From JBKQHQ01 sp052148715 (GTDB lineage Bacteria > Pseudomonadota > Alphaproteobacteria > Rhizobiales > Xanthobacteraceae), in contig JBKQHQ010000246.1 of assembly GCA_052148715.1 (NCBI GenBank), positions 47,926 through 111,925 on the forward strand: a stretch of 64,000 bases of DNA, read 5' to 3'. The notes beneath the pieces were generated by a model, which was not told the DNA's origin, searched no databases, and saw nothing but the letters and a program-made list of their open reading frames with translations. Positions 18,062-28,149 of this stretch are shown here, one piece after another (positions within the stretch are counted from its first letter, which is position 1; each line of letters opens with the position of its first letter). The position numbers and the translations under genes were made by a program.

Positions 18062-19209
18062 ATCGGCGCATTTTATATGTTCAATACTCGGATCCGGCCG
18101 CATATCCGCCAATTGAGCATTCATCGGGTCTTCTGGCCGAGCGAGGCTGGGACATTGTAATCCTCGGCATCGGGGCGATCCGCGACCATGGCATGGAATT
18201 ACCCGCGCGCCGGCGCATTCGAGAGAAGAGAATTCCGATCTTTCGAGGGGGCTGGAAGCAGAAGTTGCAATATATTTGGTTCGTCGTTTGGGTTTTATGC
18301 TGGACGTGCCTGTGGCGGCCTCGATGGATTTACGCGTCTGACCCGCTTTGCGGCCCGGCCGTGTGGTTTGTTCGGAAATTGACCAGTGTTTGCGTGGTCT
18401 ATCACGAGCACGATTCTCCGAATCTTGATCAGGACCGATCATGGTTCATGAGGACAGTGTTTCGCTATCGAGGAAGGCTTGGGAAGGAAGCCGAGCTGTG
18501 CGTACTTCCGCAAGAGACGCGGTTGGCCGAGTTCCTAAGGGCAACCGAGCGGAGCGGACCGGCATTCTGCGTCTGGAATTGTCCCCGGCTTGAGGAAGTC
18601 ATGGATTTCAACTCGGGCCCGGGCCCGGGGCAGGGACTGATCATTTACTATCATGGCTCGATTACGCGCTCGCGCTTGCCGACTCAATTGATCGTCGCGG
18701 CCAGCCGCTTCAATGGGGCAGTTCAACTGCGGCTCGCGGGCTATGAACCGGCCGGGAGCGTCGGCTACGTACGAGAGTTGATGAACCTGTCAAAAGAGAA
18801 AGGAGCGGCTGACCTGATCGATTTCGCAGGCACCATACCCTTTCGGAGAGACCTTCTTCGGACTGCTTTGGGGGCTCATATAGGGCTCTCGTTCATGCCA
18901 AAAACGTCGGCAGACATCAATCTGCGGCATATGGTCGGGGCCTCTAACAAGCCGTTTGACTGCATGGCCTGTGGCCTACCCTTGCTGGTCACGAAGCTGC
19001 CGGATTGGGTGTCGACGTTTGTCGAGCAGGGCTTCGCGCGCGCGTGTGACCCCGAGGATCCCGACTCGATCGAGGCTGAATTGCGTTGGTACCTCGACCA
19101 CCCGAATGAGCGCCTTGAGATGAGTCGCATATGCAGGGAAAAGATACGCGAGGCTTGGAACTATGAGAGCTTGTTCGCGCCAGTTCTGGCCCGTATCGAA
19201 AATGCCTGA
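18058..19209 (+). CDS. GT4-like glycosyltransferase
   Basis: The 383-residue protein starts in the stop of the methyltransferase gene (ATGA). It has a GT-B layout: an N-terminal domain beginning RILYVQYSDPAAYPP, one hydrophobic segment near residues 70-87 (IWFVVWVLCWTCLW) that may anchor it at the membrane, and a C-terminal donor domain with IYYHGSITRS and PFDCMACGLPLLVTKLP. The EX7E motif of typical GT4 enzymes is not clear, so it belongs to a divergent branch. Its role in glycan assembly is inferred from context. Confidence 0.72.
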   Translation: MNRRILYVQYSDPAAYPPIEHSSGLLAERGWDIVILGIGAIRDHGMELPARRRIREKRIPIFRGGWKQKLQYIWFVVWVLCWTCLWRPRWIYASDPLCGPAVWFVRKLTSVCVVYHEHDSPNLDQDRSWFMRTVFRYRGRLGKEAELCVLPQETRLAEFLRATERSGPAFCVWNCPRLEEVMDFNSGPGPGQGLIIYYHGSITRSRLPTQLIVAASRFNGAVQLRLAGYEPAGSVGYVRELMNLSKEKGAADLIDFAGTIPFRRDLLRTALGAHIGLSFMPKTSADINLRHMVGASNKPFDCMACGLPLLVTKLPDWVSTFVEQGFARACDPEDPDSIEAELRWYLDHPNERLEMSRICREKIREAWNYESLFAPVLARIENA

Positions 19210-19233
19210 CGTGCGGAAATTCCGCTAACATTC

Positions 19234-20271
19234 ATGCGGGTGCTGATCGTAGGCTTCAGCCAGCCTGGTCATATGGGCAGTTATCTCGCTTCCGCGGCCA
19301 AGCAATTGGGCCTCGACTATCAGATTATCGATGCCGGCAGGGCCGAGGCGAGCAGCCGCATCGGACAAAGCTTTCATTGGCGCATGCGCGGCAAGAGGCC
19401 TGGCCGGCTCCGCCGATTTGGTGCGCAGGTTCTGGATGCTTGTGCGGAGATGCGTCACGATCTGGTGTTGGCCACTGGGCGCGCTCCGCTCGATCGATCG
19501 CACATCGAGGGCCTGCGCGCGCTCGACGCAACCGTCATCAACTATTCCACCGATGATCCGTGGAATCCGGCACTGCGGGCGCGGTGGTTCCTTGCCGCCA
19601 TCCCGTCCTATGACGCAATTTTTTCGCCGCGACGTGCCAATCTGGATGATTTCCGCCGCTGCGGCGTGCGCGCCGTTCACTTTCTACCGTTTGCCTACGA
19701 TCCCGAAGTTCACCGGCCGTGGACGGACATGGCCTCGGCCGGCCCTCCGAGCGACGTGCTGTTCGTCGGCGGTTGCGACGCGGACAGGCTACCCCTCATC
19801 GGTGCGCTCATCGATGCAGGTCTCAACTTGGCCCTGTTTGGCGGCTACTGGAATCGGCATATCAAGACGCGCCCCTATTGGCGGGGTCTGGCGGACCAGG
19901 ATACGATCCGATCAGCGTCGGCCACCGCGCAGGTCTGCCTCTGCCTGGTCCGTCGCGCCAATCGCGACGGCAACGTGATGCGCAGCTTCGAGGCGGCCGC
20001 GATCGGCGGTTGCATTTTGGCCGAGGACACGGACGATCATCGGGCGTTGTTCGGACCCGAAGATCATGCGGCTCGGTATTTTAGGACACCTACGGAGCTC
20101 GTGCAGCAAGCCAAGATTCTTACGGCCGATGCTGAGGCTCGACGCCGTCTCTCGGCTCGGCTGCGCGAGCGAATGGCTGCCGGCGGCAATACCTATGCCG
20201 ATCGGCTGGCGGCCATGCTGCGATTGTCCGGCATGGACAGTTCGCCCCAAGACTTGGCGGTACCCGCTTGA
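19234..20271 (+). CDS. CgeB-like glycosyltransferase
   Basis: The 345-residue protein resembles CgeB and the Glyco_trans_1_2 group. It opens MRVLIVGFSQPGHMGSYLAS, then has INYSTDDPWNP, DAIFSPRRANLDDFRRCGV and VHFLPFAYDPEVHRP, and a C-terminal block with MRSFEAAAIGGCILAEDTDDH. These proteins are GT-B enzymes related to GT4 whose donors are mostly unknown. It lies between a GT4 and a Wzy-like membrane protein in the same orientation. Confidence 0.75.
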   Translation: MRVLIVGFSQPGHMGSYLASAAKQLGLDYQIIDAGRAEASSRIGQSFHWRMRGKRPGRLRRFGAQVLDACAEMRHDLVLATGRAPLDRSHIEGLRALDATVINYSTDDPWNPALRARWFLAAIPSYDAIFSPRRANLDDFRRCGVRAVHFLPFAYDPEVHRPWTDMASAGPPSDVLFVGGCDADRLPLIGALIDAGLNLALFGGYWNRHIKTRPYWRGLADQDTIRSASATAQVCLCLVRRANRDGNVMRSFEAAAIGGCILAEDTDDHRALFGPEDHAARYFRTPTELVQQAKILTADAEARRRLSARLRERMAAGGNTYADRLAAMLRLSGMDSSPQDLAVPA

Positions 20272-20350
20272 TGAGGTCCACCCGCCATCGGGAGGTTAGC
20301 ATCGGCGCCCAGGATTGCATTTTGCGCGCAGGGATGATGGCGTTCCAGCC

Positions 20351-21715
20351 ATGCTGACCCTTGTATTGATCTGGGTCGGCGTGTGCGCCGTCATGATGTT
20401 GCTCGGGAATCAGGGCCGGCCCCATAGCGCGGGTCTTCCGTTGGCATATTTGCTCGGACTGTCGATCATCCACGTCCCCGGTGCCATGGTCTATATCGAC
20501 TCCGAAAACTGGGAGACCAAAGCTGATTGGACGCGGGTGGGCTTCGAGCAAACCGTCATTGGCATGGTCGCCTTCCTAGTCGGTGTGCTGATTGCCAGAT
20601 TCACCAGTTTTGCGTCGCGTCAGGGTGGAAGCGTGACGCCGGCGAGGGATTTAGCCGCGCTAGACCGACTGGGAGTGCTCTATTTCTCCGCCGGTCTTGT
20701 CTGCTTCATGTCGATGCAGTTTCTAGGGAGCGTCGCTTCGCTCAGTGCGATTATCTCTTCGCTCGGCGCTTTGATGATAGTCGGCGCGTGTCTCCGGCTG
20801 TGGGTGGCGCGCCAAGGCGGAGATCGGGGCAAGCAGTGGCAGACGATAGCTGTGTTACCGTTGCTTCCCCTGCTCACACTGGTTAAGGACGGCTTTCTCG
20901 GCTTTGGCACGTACTGGGTGCTGGCTATCGGGGCCTTCGTATTGAATCAATCAAAGCGATCGCGCGCTGTCTATTTTGTGCTCGCGCCGATTGTTGCTTT
21001 CGTTGGACTCTCTACCTTTGTGAACTACATGGCCTCGCGGGACGAATACCGAAAGCTCGTTTGGTATCAGCAGATCGGGATCGGCGATAGAATCCAGCGG
21101 ATTGCCGACATTTTTCAGAATTTCGAATGGGTAGACTTCGCAAATTCGAAGCATCGCTTCGCAATCGACGGAAGGCTCAACCAGAACCTGCTCATTGGTC
21201 TGGCCGCGCAGCGGCTCGAATCCGGGAGCGTGGACTACGCATCCGGTGCGACCATCGGCGAGATGATCGTGGCGCTGATTCCGAGAGCATTATGGCCGGA
21301 TAAGCCTCAGGTTGGCGGCGGTGGGAATGTTGTGCAGCATTTCACCGGCTTCAAGTTTGCAGAGGGTACAAGCGTCGGCGCTGGCCAAGTGCTCGAGTTT
21401 TATGTGAATTTTGGCGTGTGGGGAGTCATCGGCGGGTTCCTGGTGCTGGGGTGGTTGATCGGATTCATGGACTTGCGCATTATCGATTCCCTTGAGCGGG
21501 GCGAGCAAAGTGGTTTCGTCTTGTGGTTCCTGATAGGCGCGGCGTTGCTGAATCCGGGCGGCAATCTCCTCGAAGTGGTTACGACTTCGGCGAGCGCGGC
21601 CATCGCCGGTAAGGGCATAGGCTACCTCCTTAATAGACGCTTTGCCTGGCTGACGGCTGGCCGCGGCGCGGAACCAGGACCAACCGCAACGACAATCCCC
21701 GGCGGCACGCGCTAG
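20351..21715 (+). CDS. Multi-pass membrane protein, Wzy-like polymerase candidate
   Basis: The protein of about 454 residues has roughly ten hydrophobic segments. A large soluble loop in the C-terminal half contains LIPRALWPDKPQ and later FYVNFGVWGVIGGF. Both resemble the oligosaccharide repeat-unit polymerase group, whose members often carry an ALWPDKP-like loop motif. A TTG at 20315 is a possible earlier start. If it is a polymerase, it would join repeat units in the periplasm, which sits oddly with the Wzm/Wzt exporter; the locus may serve two glycans. The assignment rests on topology and short motifs only. Confidence 0.6.
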   Translation: MLTLVLIWVGVCAVMMLLGNQGRPHSAGLPLAYLLGLSIIHVPGAMVYIDSENWETKADWTRVGFEQTVIGMVAFLVGVLIARFTSFASRQGGSVTPARDLAALDRLGVLYFSAGLVCFMSMQFLGSVASLSAIISSLGALMIVGACLRLWVARQGGDRGKQWQTIAVLPLLPLLTLVKDGFLGFGTYWVLAIGAFVLNQSKRSRAVYFVLAPIVAFVGLSTFVNYMASRDEYRKLVWYQQIGIGDRIQRIADIFQNFEWVDFANSKHRFAIDGRLNQNLLIGLAAQRLESGSVDYASGATIGEMIVALIPRALWPDKPQVGGGGNVVQHFTGFKFAEGTSVGAGQVLEFYVNFGVWGVIGGFLVLGWLIGFMDLRIIDSLERGEQSGFVLWFLIGAALLNPGGNLLEVVTTSASAAIAGKGIGYLLNRRFAWLTAGRGAEPGPTATTIPGGTR

Positions 21716-22944
21716 TGAGTCACCTGGACCCGCACCGACGAGCGGCCAGACTGCGCGTGGGCATAGCCACATCCGGGCGATTTCACCTCCTCGATCTCGC
21801 CCGCGAGCTCCAGGCGCTGGGGGTCGATGTTCGCTTCTATTCTTATGTCTCCCGCAAGCGGGCGGAGAAATTCGGCCTGCCCCGCCGGTGTCACGTCGCG
21901 CTGTTGCCGTTCCTATTTCCGTTGGTCGTCATGGAACGGCTGTTTCCGCACTTCCTGCCCGGCACCATCGAACGTCTCATGTGCTGGGCGCTCGACCTGT
22001 TGGTAATGTTCCGGATGCGACGATGCGACGTGTTCATCTGCATGTCCGGCATGTATCTGCAGGCGCCGCGCTTTGCAAAATGGCGGTACGGTGCGCAAGT
22101 GGTCTTGCACCGGGGGAGCAGGCACATTCTGTCCCAGCAGGAAATCTTGGCCCGACTTCCCGGGGCTCAGCAAGTGACGCCCTTTACCATCCGACGAGAA
22201 CTTCGAGGTTACGCCATTGCAGATCAGATCGCGGTGCCCTCCGGCCAAGTGGTGGAGAGCTTTGCGGCGTGGCCGGAGCTTGCCGGTAAATTGTTCCTGA
22301 ACCCCTACGGCGTGGATCTCGAGCAGTTCCCGCTGCGAAGCGGTAGCTTGCCTGCCGAGCCGACCGTGCTTTGCGTGGGAAATTGGTCATATCGGAAGGG
22401 GGTAGACGTACTTGCCGAGGCAATCGAGGCGATGGACGGCGTGCGACTGATCCACGTTGGGGCCCTGGTAGACGCTTCCTTTCCCGCTCACCCGCGGTTC
22501 GTTCATCACGCCCCTGTCCCGCAATGGGAACTTAGTCGCTTCTATCGGGCGGCTCACGTCTTTGCCCTCGCTTCTCGTGAGGAAGGTCTTGCCGTGGTGC
22601 AGTGCCAAGCCCTCGCTAGCGGACTGCCGCTTGTGTGCACTGATCGCACGGGGGGCTCGGATCTCGCGCACTTTCCGGGGCTCGCGCGTCTGATCCACGT
22701 CGTGCCATCCGGGGATTCGAACGCGCTCCGTTGTGCGCTTTTTCAAGCTCTCGGCGACTCAACCGGCAAATCGCACGTGGCCCCGATCACTGAGGCCGAG
22801 CGTCAAGCCCTTAGTTGGAGAGACTTTGCATTGCGCCAATTGCAAGGGATATACGAAATGGCCGGTAAGCGTTCCGCCGCCGGTTACCCTCAGGATGGCA
22901 GCGGTGAGTCGCTGGGACTTAACGTGACCAACTCGTGCTCGTGA
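21715..22944 (+). CDS. Glycosyltransferase family 4
   Basis: The 409-residue enzyme starts at a GTG that shares a base with the preceding TAG stop. The N-terminal domain opens LRVGIATSGRFHLLDLAREL. The C-terminal domain has VLCVGNWSYRKGVDVLAEAI and ASREEGLAVVQCQALASGLPLV, where the EX7E position reads EGLAVVQCQ, so the second glutamate is replaced by glutamine. That substitution is unusual in GT4 and could change donor use. It closes the operon that began at 11076 or 14772. Confidence 0.83.
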   Translation: MSHLDPHRRAARLRVGIATSGRFHLLDLARELQALGVDVRFYSYVSRKRAEKFGLPRRCHVALLPFLFPLVVMERLFPHFLPGTIERLMCWALDLLVMFRMRRCDVFICMSGMYLQAPRFAKWRYGAQVVLHRGSRHILSQQEILARLPGAQQVTPFTIRRELRGYAIADQIAVPSGQVVESFAAWPELAGKLFLNPYGVDLEQFPLRSGSLPAEPTVLCVGNWSYRKGVDVLAEAIEAMDGVRLIHVGALVDASFPAHPRFVHHAPVPQWELSRFYRAAHVFALASREEGLAVVQCQALASGLPLVCTDRTGGSDLAHFPGLARLIHVVPSGDSNALRCALFQALGDSTGKSHVAPITEAERQALSWRDFALRQLQGIYEMAGKRSAAGYPQDGSGESLGLNVTNSCS

Positions 22945-23129
22945 AAATGGCCGACGGCTTGGATGTCGCTCAGCCCTCTGTTCGCGGATCACAGCTCGGG
23001 AGCGGGTCCCTGGCGTTGCCATTCGAAGGTGATGTATGAGGACAGGTGATCTATGATTCTTTGCAAGCATCCCAGGTGATAGTGCCGGCGCCACTCGTCG
23101 ATTTTTCGCATCAGAGGTCAGGGCTTGCC

Positions 23130-24392
23130 ATGCCTGAAGGGGCGGTTGGGCACCGTGGCAATGCGGCGATGACGGGCAGACTTCGAATCTTGCACGTGGT
23201 CCCGTCTTATTTGCCCGCGGTGCGCTATGGCGGTCCCATCTTCGCGGTGCACGGACTTTGTCGAGCGCTGGCGGCGAGAGGGCACCGGGTGGAGGTGTTC
23301 ACTACCAGTATCGATGGTGCCGACAATAGCACGGTACCACTTGGCGTTCCGGTTCCGCTCGATGGTGTTTACGTCAGGTATTTCCCTTCGAAGATATTAC
23401 GGCGGCTATTCTGGTCCCCTCCGCTCGGGCGTGCGCTGCGCGCTGACATCGCCGGCTTTTCGCTGGTGCACCTCCATTCCGTTTTCCTGTGGCCTACTTG
23501 GGCGGCCGCGCGATTGGCCCGGAAGACAGGAGTTCCATATCTCATCTCGCCGCACGGCATGCTGGTCAAGGAATTGATCGCGCGGCGAAGCCGATTGATC
23601 AAATCAAGCTGGATCAAATTAATAGAGAAGACCAATCTGGAGAACGCATCGGTAATTCATGTCACTTCGGAGCTAGAAGCGGAGGAACTTCGTCGCTTTG
23701 GCTGGCGGCTGCCACCACTTAAAACCATTCCCAACGGCGTTGACGAATTCGACGGATCTGCCAAGGGTGATCTGTCAGTAGACGTCGCGGAGATTGTAGC
23801 AGAGCAGCCGCTCGTTCTTTTTCTCGGGCGAATTAGCTGGAAGAAAGGATTGAATCGTCTGCTCAACGCTTTCGCCCTGACCAAGTCCGCCAAGTTGGCG
23901 ATCGTTGGGCCTGATGACGAAAATATGCTGCCGCAGCTTGTCCAATTGGTGCGGGACCTGCAGATCGGGGATCGTGTGCGAGTTTTGCCGCGTACGGTCT
24001 TAGGCGCAGATAAAGAACATCTCTACGCAGCTGCGAAACTATTCGTGCTGCCGTCCTACTCGGAGAATTTCGGAATTACCGTACTAGAAGCGATGCAGCG
24101 GGGCGTACCGGTAATCACCACACCCGAGGTGGGGGCGGCAAAGATTGTGCTTGAGGCCAAGGCCGGCTTAGTCGTTCCTGGAGACCCGGAGCCGCTTGGC
24201 AGCGCAATCCGCCAGCTGATGGAGGCTACACCTCTTTCTCGGAGCATGGGCGAAGCCGGTCGGCGCCACGTCACCCAGCACTATAGTTGGGCATCCATTG
24301 CCGAACAGATGGAAAATTTGTACGCGAGCCTCACGCCAGGTGGCGGCACGGCGTTTCACGCCCAAAGCGAATACGCCCGGATGGATCACTGA
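23130..24392 (+). CDS. Glycosyltransferase family 4
   Basis: The enzyme has about 420 residues and opens LRILHVVPSYLPAVRYGGP with the glycine-rich donor loop. It continues with LISPHGML, VLFLGRISWKKGLNRLLNAF, and the EX7E motif ENFGITVLEAMQRGVPVI. I chose the ATG at 23130 because AGAGG lies about 12 bases upstream; an ATG at 23169 is also possible. It follows a 185-base gap after the previous GT4, so it may have its own promoter. Confidence 0.86.
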   Translation: MPEGAVGHRGNAAMTGRLRILHVVPSYLPAVRYGGPIFAVHGLCRALAARGHRVEVFTTSIDGADNSTVPLGVPVPLDGVYVRYFPSKILRRLFWSPPLGRALRADIAGFSLVHLHSVFLWPTWAAARLARKTGVPYLISPHGMLVKELIARRSRLIKSSWIKLIEKTNLENASVIHVTSELEAEELRRFGWRLPPLKTIPNGVDEFDGSAKGDLSVDVAEIVAEQPLVLFLGRISWKKGLNRLLNAFALTKSAKLAIVGPDDENMLPQLVQLVRDLQIGDRVRVLPRTVLGADKEHLYAAAKLFVLPSYSENFGITVLEAMQRGVPVITTPEVGAAKIVLEAKAGLVVPGDPEPLGSAIRQLMEATPLSRSMGEAGRRHVTQHYSWASIAEQMENLYASLTPGGGTAFHAQSEYARMDH

Positions 24393-24725
24393 GATCCGGC
24401 TGCCTCGATCGGCTGGCTTCGACGGCGGACAACTCGTTGTGCGCGGTTTTGTTTTATGTAGACCCACAGCATCGCGCGTGTCCTGCCGAAAGTCGGCACG
24501 ACGAAAATAGGCAGTTAGGACATCCTTGGTCCCCGGAGCCCGACAAGGCCACCTTATTGGTAATCAGCCATCTGGAGAGGAGCGCAAGCCTATTGCGCTT
24601 AGAGTTCGAAACAAGCTCAGAGCGGCGACGCTCCATGATGCTTGAGGTGGATTCATTCGTAGTCTTGGTGCTCATAGCCAAGACCATTTGCATGTCGATG
24701 CTACGGCTCCCGAAGTGCGGGCTCT
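24393..24725. other. Gap of 333 bases without a supported gene
   Basis: The stretch between the GT4 gene and the GMC oxidoreductase gene has open frames, but none shows conserved motifs, a convincing start or codon use like the neighbours. Its G+C falls towards the downstream end, matching the following gene. It may hold a promoter for the GMC gene, but I cannot place one. Confidence 0.4.
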
Positions 24726-26315
24726 ATGATTGTTGATCTATCGGGTCGGGGGCCAGACCTATCTCGCGAAGCGGATCTCCTCGTGGTTGGGGCCGGGATA
24801 GCCGGGCTCGTTCTAGCGGCTCGGTTGCGTGGCAGGAACATTCGCGTTATTGTTCTCGAAAGCGGCGGCAGAGAACAGACAACGGACACCCATCCGCTCA
24901 ATCACGTCGTGCAACTCGGTGACCCTTATCCCGGCGCTACCGACGGCCGCTCCCGCGGCCTCGGCGGAACCTCGACGCGATGGGGAGGCGCTCTGATCCC
25001 GTTTACTGAGCATGACTTGGCTGCTCGCCCATATCTCGGCTTGCCGGCCTTCCCGGTCGGAATGGATGCCGTCCGCCCGTATTTGACCGAGGTTGAATCG
25101 ATCTTCGGAGTCGACCCGGGGTCTTACGAAGAGGACTTCGTCAATCAAATCGGTGCAACAAAATACATACCGATCGGAGATTCAGACTTCAAAGCTAGAT
25201 TCGCGAAATGGCCCATCTTCAAGCGGCGTAATGTCGCTACGATTTTTAGGGACCTACTCCAACACGATCCGAACATCGAAGTATGGATCAATTCGACGCT
25301 GACGAATTTCGTCGTCGATAAAGGTAATCACCGAATCGTCTCTGTTATTGCTCGCGACAATGATGGCAGATCACTTACGGTAACCGCCAAACATGTCGCC
25401 ATTTGCGCCGGAGCGATCGAGTCGACAAGGCTATTGCTCCTTCTGGATCACGAACACAATCGACGGATATTTTCGGAGTGTAATGCGCTTGGTCGTTTTT
25501 TCTATGACCATATATCCATGCCCATGGCGAAAATCAACGCGAAGCGGATCGTTCAACTTAATCGCATGGCAGCATTTCGTTTCGTCGGTTCAACGATGCG
25601 GAGCTTGCGGTTTGAGCTTTCGCCGGCGGCGCAGCAGAGAGAGGGCACTGGGAGCGCATTCGGACATATCAGCTTCAAAACGGAGAGGAGCAGCGGATTT
25701 GATGCCTTGCGCGGTCTCTTACGATCGCAGCAAAAAAGCGGCCGGCTTCAGCCGGCGTTGCTGCTGGCGACAATGCGCGATTTCCCCTACCTCTCCAGGG
25801 TAGCTCTTTGGCGATTTCTGTACAAACAACTGTTGTGGCCGGCGTCGGCAACGTACGAGTTTCACGTAGTTACGGAACAAACTCCCCGAGTGGAGAATTA
25901 CATTACCCTGTCGGAGGAGAAGGACTTATTTGGACTGCCGCGCGCGGCTATCAGGTGGCGAGTCGCACCAGAGGACTGCAAGACATTTGACGTCTTTATG
26001 GGATATTTTGAAAAGTACTGGGATAGGCATGGGCTGCGAACAGTGGGTGATCTCGATTGGACGTATGTAGCAGGGCGCCGCTCGTCCCATCCTTTATTGG
26101 CCGATGTCTATCATCCCGGTGGTTCAACCCGTATGGGAACCGACCGCCATTCCGCAGTCGTGGATTCCAACCTGCGATCTTTCGAAATACCAAACCTTTG
26201 GACTGCAAGCACGGCGGTCTTCCCAAGCGGCGGAGGCGCGAATCCGACTTTGACGTTAATGCTGTTCACAATGCGACTCGCGGATCACCTTAGTAATACC
26301 ATAAAAAATGGGTGA
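24726..26315 (+). CDS. GMC-family FAD oxidoreductase
   Basis: The 529-residue protein has an N-terminal Rossmann FAD motif LLVVGAGIAGLVLAARL (GAGIAG at about 22-27) and the GMC signature around RGLGGTSTRWGG. The C-terminal HPGGSTRMGTD and FPSGGGANPTLTLM segments contain the His/Asn active-site region of the family. GMC enzymes oxidise alcohols, including sugars. In polysaccharide loci they are thought to act on lipid-linked or nucleotide sugars, but the substrate is unproven. Its lower G+C than the flanking GT genes suggests separate acquisition. Confidence 0.85.
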   Translation: MIVDLSGRGPDLSREADLLVVGAGIAGLVLAARLRGRNIRVIVLESGGREQTTDTHPLNHVVQLGDPYPGATDGRSRGLGGTSTRWGGALIPFTEHDLAARPYLGLPAFPVGMDAVRPYLTEVESIFGVDPGSYEEDFVNQIGATKYIPIGDSDFKARFAKWPIFKRRNVATIFRDLLQHDPNIEVWINSTLTNFVVDKGNHRIVSVIARDNDGRSLTVTAKHVAICAGAIESTRLLLLLDHEHNRRIFSECNALGRFFYDHISMPMAKINAKRIVQLNRMAAFRFVGSTMRSLRFELSPAAQQREGTGSAFGHISFKTERSSGFDALRGLLRSQQKSGRLQPALLLATMRDFPYLSRVALWRFLYKQLLWPASATYEFHVVTEQTPRVENYITLSEEKDLFGLPRAAIRWRVAPEDCKTFDVFMGYFEKYWDRHGLRTVGDLDWTYVAGRRSSHPLLADVYHPGGSTRMGTDRHSAVVDSNLRSFEIPNLWTASTAVFPSGGGANPTLTLMLFTMRLADHLSNTIKNG

Positions 26316-26347
26316 TGGGCGTCTTGCGCCCAAACCCATAGCATCTC

Positions 26348-27124
26348 GTGCACGATCAGATTACTCCCTTGATTATCACTTACAACGAGGCGCCGAACAT
26401 CCGGCGTATACTCGACAAGTTGGCATGGGCGCGAAGGATTGTGGTAATCGACAGCGGCAGCACGGATGCGACGCTCGATATTATTCAAGAGTACCGCCAG
26501 GTCGACGTGATCCAACATCCGTTTGCTGAATTCGCGAGCCAGTGCAATTTCGGGCTGGCCCAAGTGGCGAGCCCGTGGGTGCTCTCGCTCGACGCGGACT
26601 ACGAGCTCAGCGACGAGTTTGTGACGGAACTGCGCACGCTAACCCCGGGCGATGACACGGCAGGGTATCGCGCTCGGTTCGTCTACCGGATCTTTGGGCG
26701 CCCGCTACGTGGGACGCTTTATCCGCCGCGTACCGTGCTCTACCGGAAGGACAAGGCACGCTACCGCAGCGAGGGCCATGGTCATCGAGTGACTGTCAGC
26801 GGCGGCGTCGTCGAGCTCAAGGGAGTTATCTATCATGACGACCGCAAGCCGCTGGCACGCTGGATCGCGTCGCAGCAGCGCTATGCGCGCGAGGAGGCAA
26901 GCTACCTGCTGGAAACTTCGCGCAATGAATTGTCGCCGATCGACAAGATTCGGCTGATGGGCTGGCCGGGTCCGATCCTCGTGCTATTCTACACGCTGTT
27001 CGCGAAGGGCTGTATCATGGATGGCTGGCCGGGCTGGCACTACGCGCTGCAGCGATTGGCCGCCGAGACGCTGATAGCGCTCGAAATCGTCGATCGGCGG
27101 TTGTGCCGCAAGAGGCCAAGTTGA
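26348..27124 (+). CDS. Glycosyltransferase family 2 (WaaE/LgtF-like)
   Basis: This short 258-residue GT-A enzyme starts at a GTG and reads QITPLIITYNEAPNIRRILD, then VVIDSGSTDATLDII and WVLSLDADYELS. The pattern matches the WaaE/LgtF group, which adds glucose or related sugars to inner-core acceptors. The C-terminal part has one hydrophobic segment near residues 197-215 (GPILVLFYTLFAKGCIM), usual for this group. It lies 32 bases after the GMC gene on the same strand. Confidence 0.85.
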   Translation: MHDQITPLIITYNEAPNIRRILDKLAWARRIVVIDSGSTDATLDIIQEYRQVDVIQHPFAEFASQCNFGLAQVASPWVLSLDADYELSDEFVTELRTLTPGDDTAGYRARFVYRIFGRPLRGTLYPPRTVLYRKDKARYRSEGHGHRVTVSGGVVELKGVIYHDDRKPLARWIASQQRYAREEASYLLETSRNELSPIDKIRLMGWPGPILVLFYTLFAKGCIMDGWPGWHYALQRLAAETLIALEIVDRRLCRKRPS

Positions 27125-27270
27125 AGCTGCGGCGCGGGTTGGACATTTGCCGATAAAGTGGGCGCCGCGCAGCGACATCCTTGCCGGCGCAGGCCCGGCG
27201 TCGCTCGCGGCGGCATGATCTAGACGGTTAGCACGATGAAGTGGCGATGTTCGTTGTCGGGACGGTAATC

Positions 27271-28149
27271 ATGACTAAACTAAGATATCTGACTCGATCG
27301 GTTGCGCGCTTAAGCGATGCGGAGCGGTTTAGATGCCCAAACTGCGCATCCTCGGTCAGCAAAGTTGTCGACCAAAAATACATTATAACAAAGCTCTGCC
27401 GGTGTAACGAATGTAGCTTGTTGTTTAGAACGCCAACCGACGAGCCAGTCGTGAACAAACAATTTTACGAAGGCGAATATTCTCAGGGGTTCACGACGAC
27501 AATGCCAAGCGCGAACGAGTTGCGTAAACTCAAAGAAAGCAACTTCGCGGGCAGTGAAAAAGATTACAGCTACTATATCGAGGTCTTAAAATCACTCGGA
27601 CTCGAGTCCGGCGCTCGAGTATTCGACTTTGGATGTTCTTGGGGCTACGGAACGTATCAATTCGCTCAGGCTGGATTTGATGCGACCGCTTTCGAAATCG
27701 CTAGTGATCGCCGCAGATATGCCGAGCGGGAGTTGGGTGTGCGGCTCGTGCTCGATTGTGACCGGGCCGCAGCGGAATTGGCGCACCGTCGAAGCTACGA
27801 TTGCTTTTTCTCCGCTCATGTGTTGGAACACATTCCGGCCCCACGACTGGCGTTCGATTATGCGTTGCAGTTTCTCAAGCCCGGTGGAATTTTTGTTTCT
27901 TTCACGCCAAATGGCAGCGCCGCGTGTCGGAAGGCGGAAAAGGATTGGAGCAAGCTTTGGGGCGAAGTGCATCCCAACTTTATCGACGACGCCTTTCTGG
28001 ATCGCAGCTTTACCAGGTCGCCGCGTGCATTCGGGTCGACACCGGTGGATAGGGCACGACTGCCGACTGGTACCGAGGCGATTAGGCTCGATGACCTCTC
28101 GCGAAGCGAATTGTTCTTTGCCGCCCGCAAAGTGGGCGAGGGCTGGTGA
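27271..28149 (+). CDS. SAM methyltransferase with N-terminal zinc ribbon
   Basis: The protein of about 292 residues has an N-terminal zinc-ribbon-like element (CPNC, then CRCNEC) followed by NKQFYEGEYSQGF. A class I methyltransferase fold follows, with motif I VFDFGCSWGYGTYQFA and AHVLEHIPAP, then LKPGGIFVSFTPNG. This layout is common among sugar C- or O-methyltransferases of surface glycan loci. Earlier in-frame starts at 27241 and 27247 add residues without similarity, so the ATG at 27271 is preferred. G+C is lower than in the GT2 gene upstream. Confidence 0.8.
   Translation: MTKLRYLTRSVARLSDAERFRCPNCASSVSKVVDQKYIITKLCRCNECSLLFRTPTDEPVVNKQFYEGEYSQGFTTTMPSANELRKLKESNFAGSEKDYSYYIEVLKSLGLESGARVFDFGCSWGYGTYQFAQAGFDATAFEIASDRRRYAERELGVRLVLDCDRAAAELAHRRSYDCFFSAHVLEHIPAPRLAFDYALQFLKPGGIFVSFTPNGSAACRKAEKDWSKLWGEVHPNFIDDAFLDRSFTRSPRAFGSTPVDRARLPTGTEAIRLDDLSRSELFFAARKVGEGW

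Noticed and set aside
24287..24736. 149-residue plus-strand frame spanning the gap before the GMC gene
   Set aside because: It starts inside the GT4 gene in another frame and shows no conserved motif.
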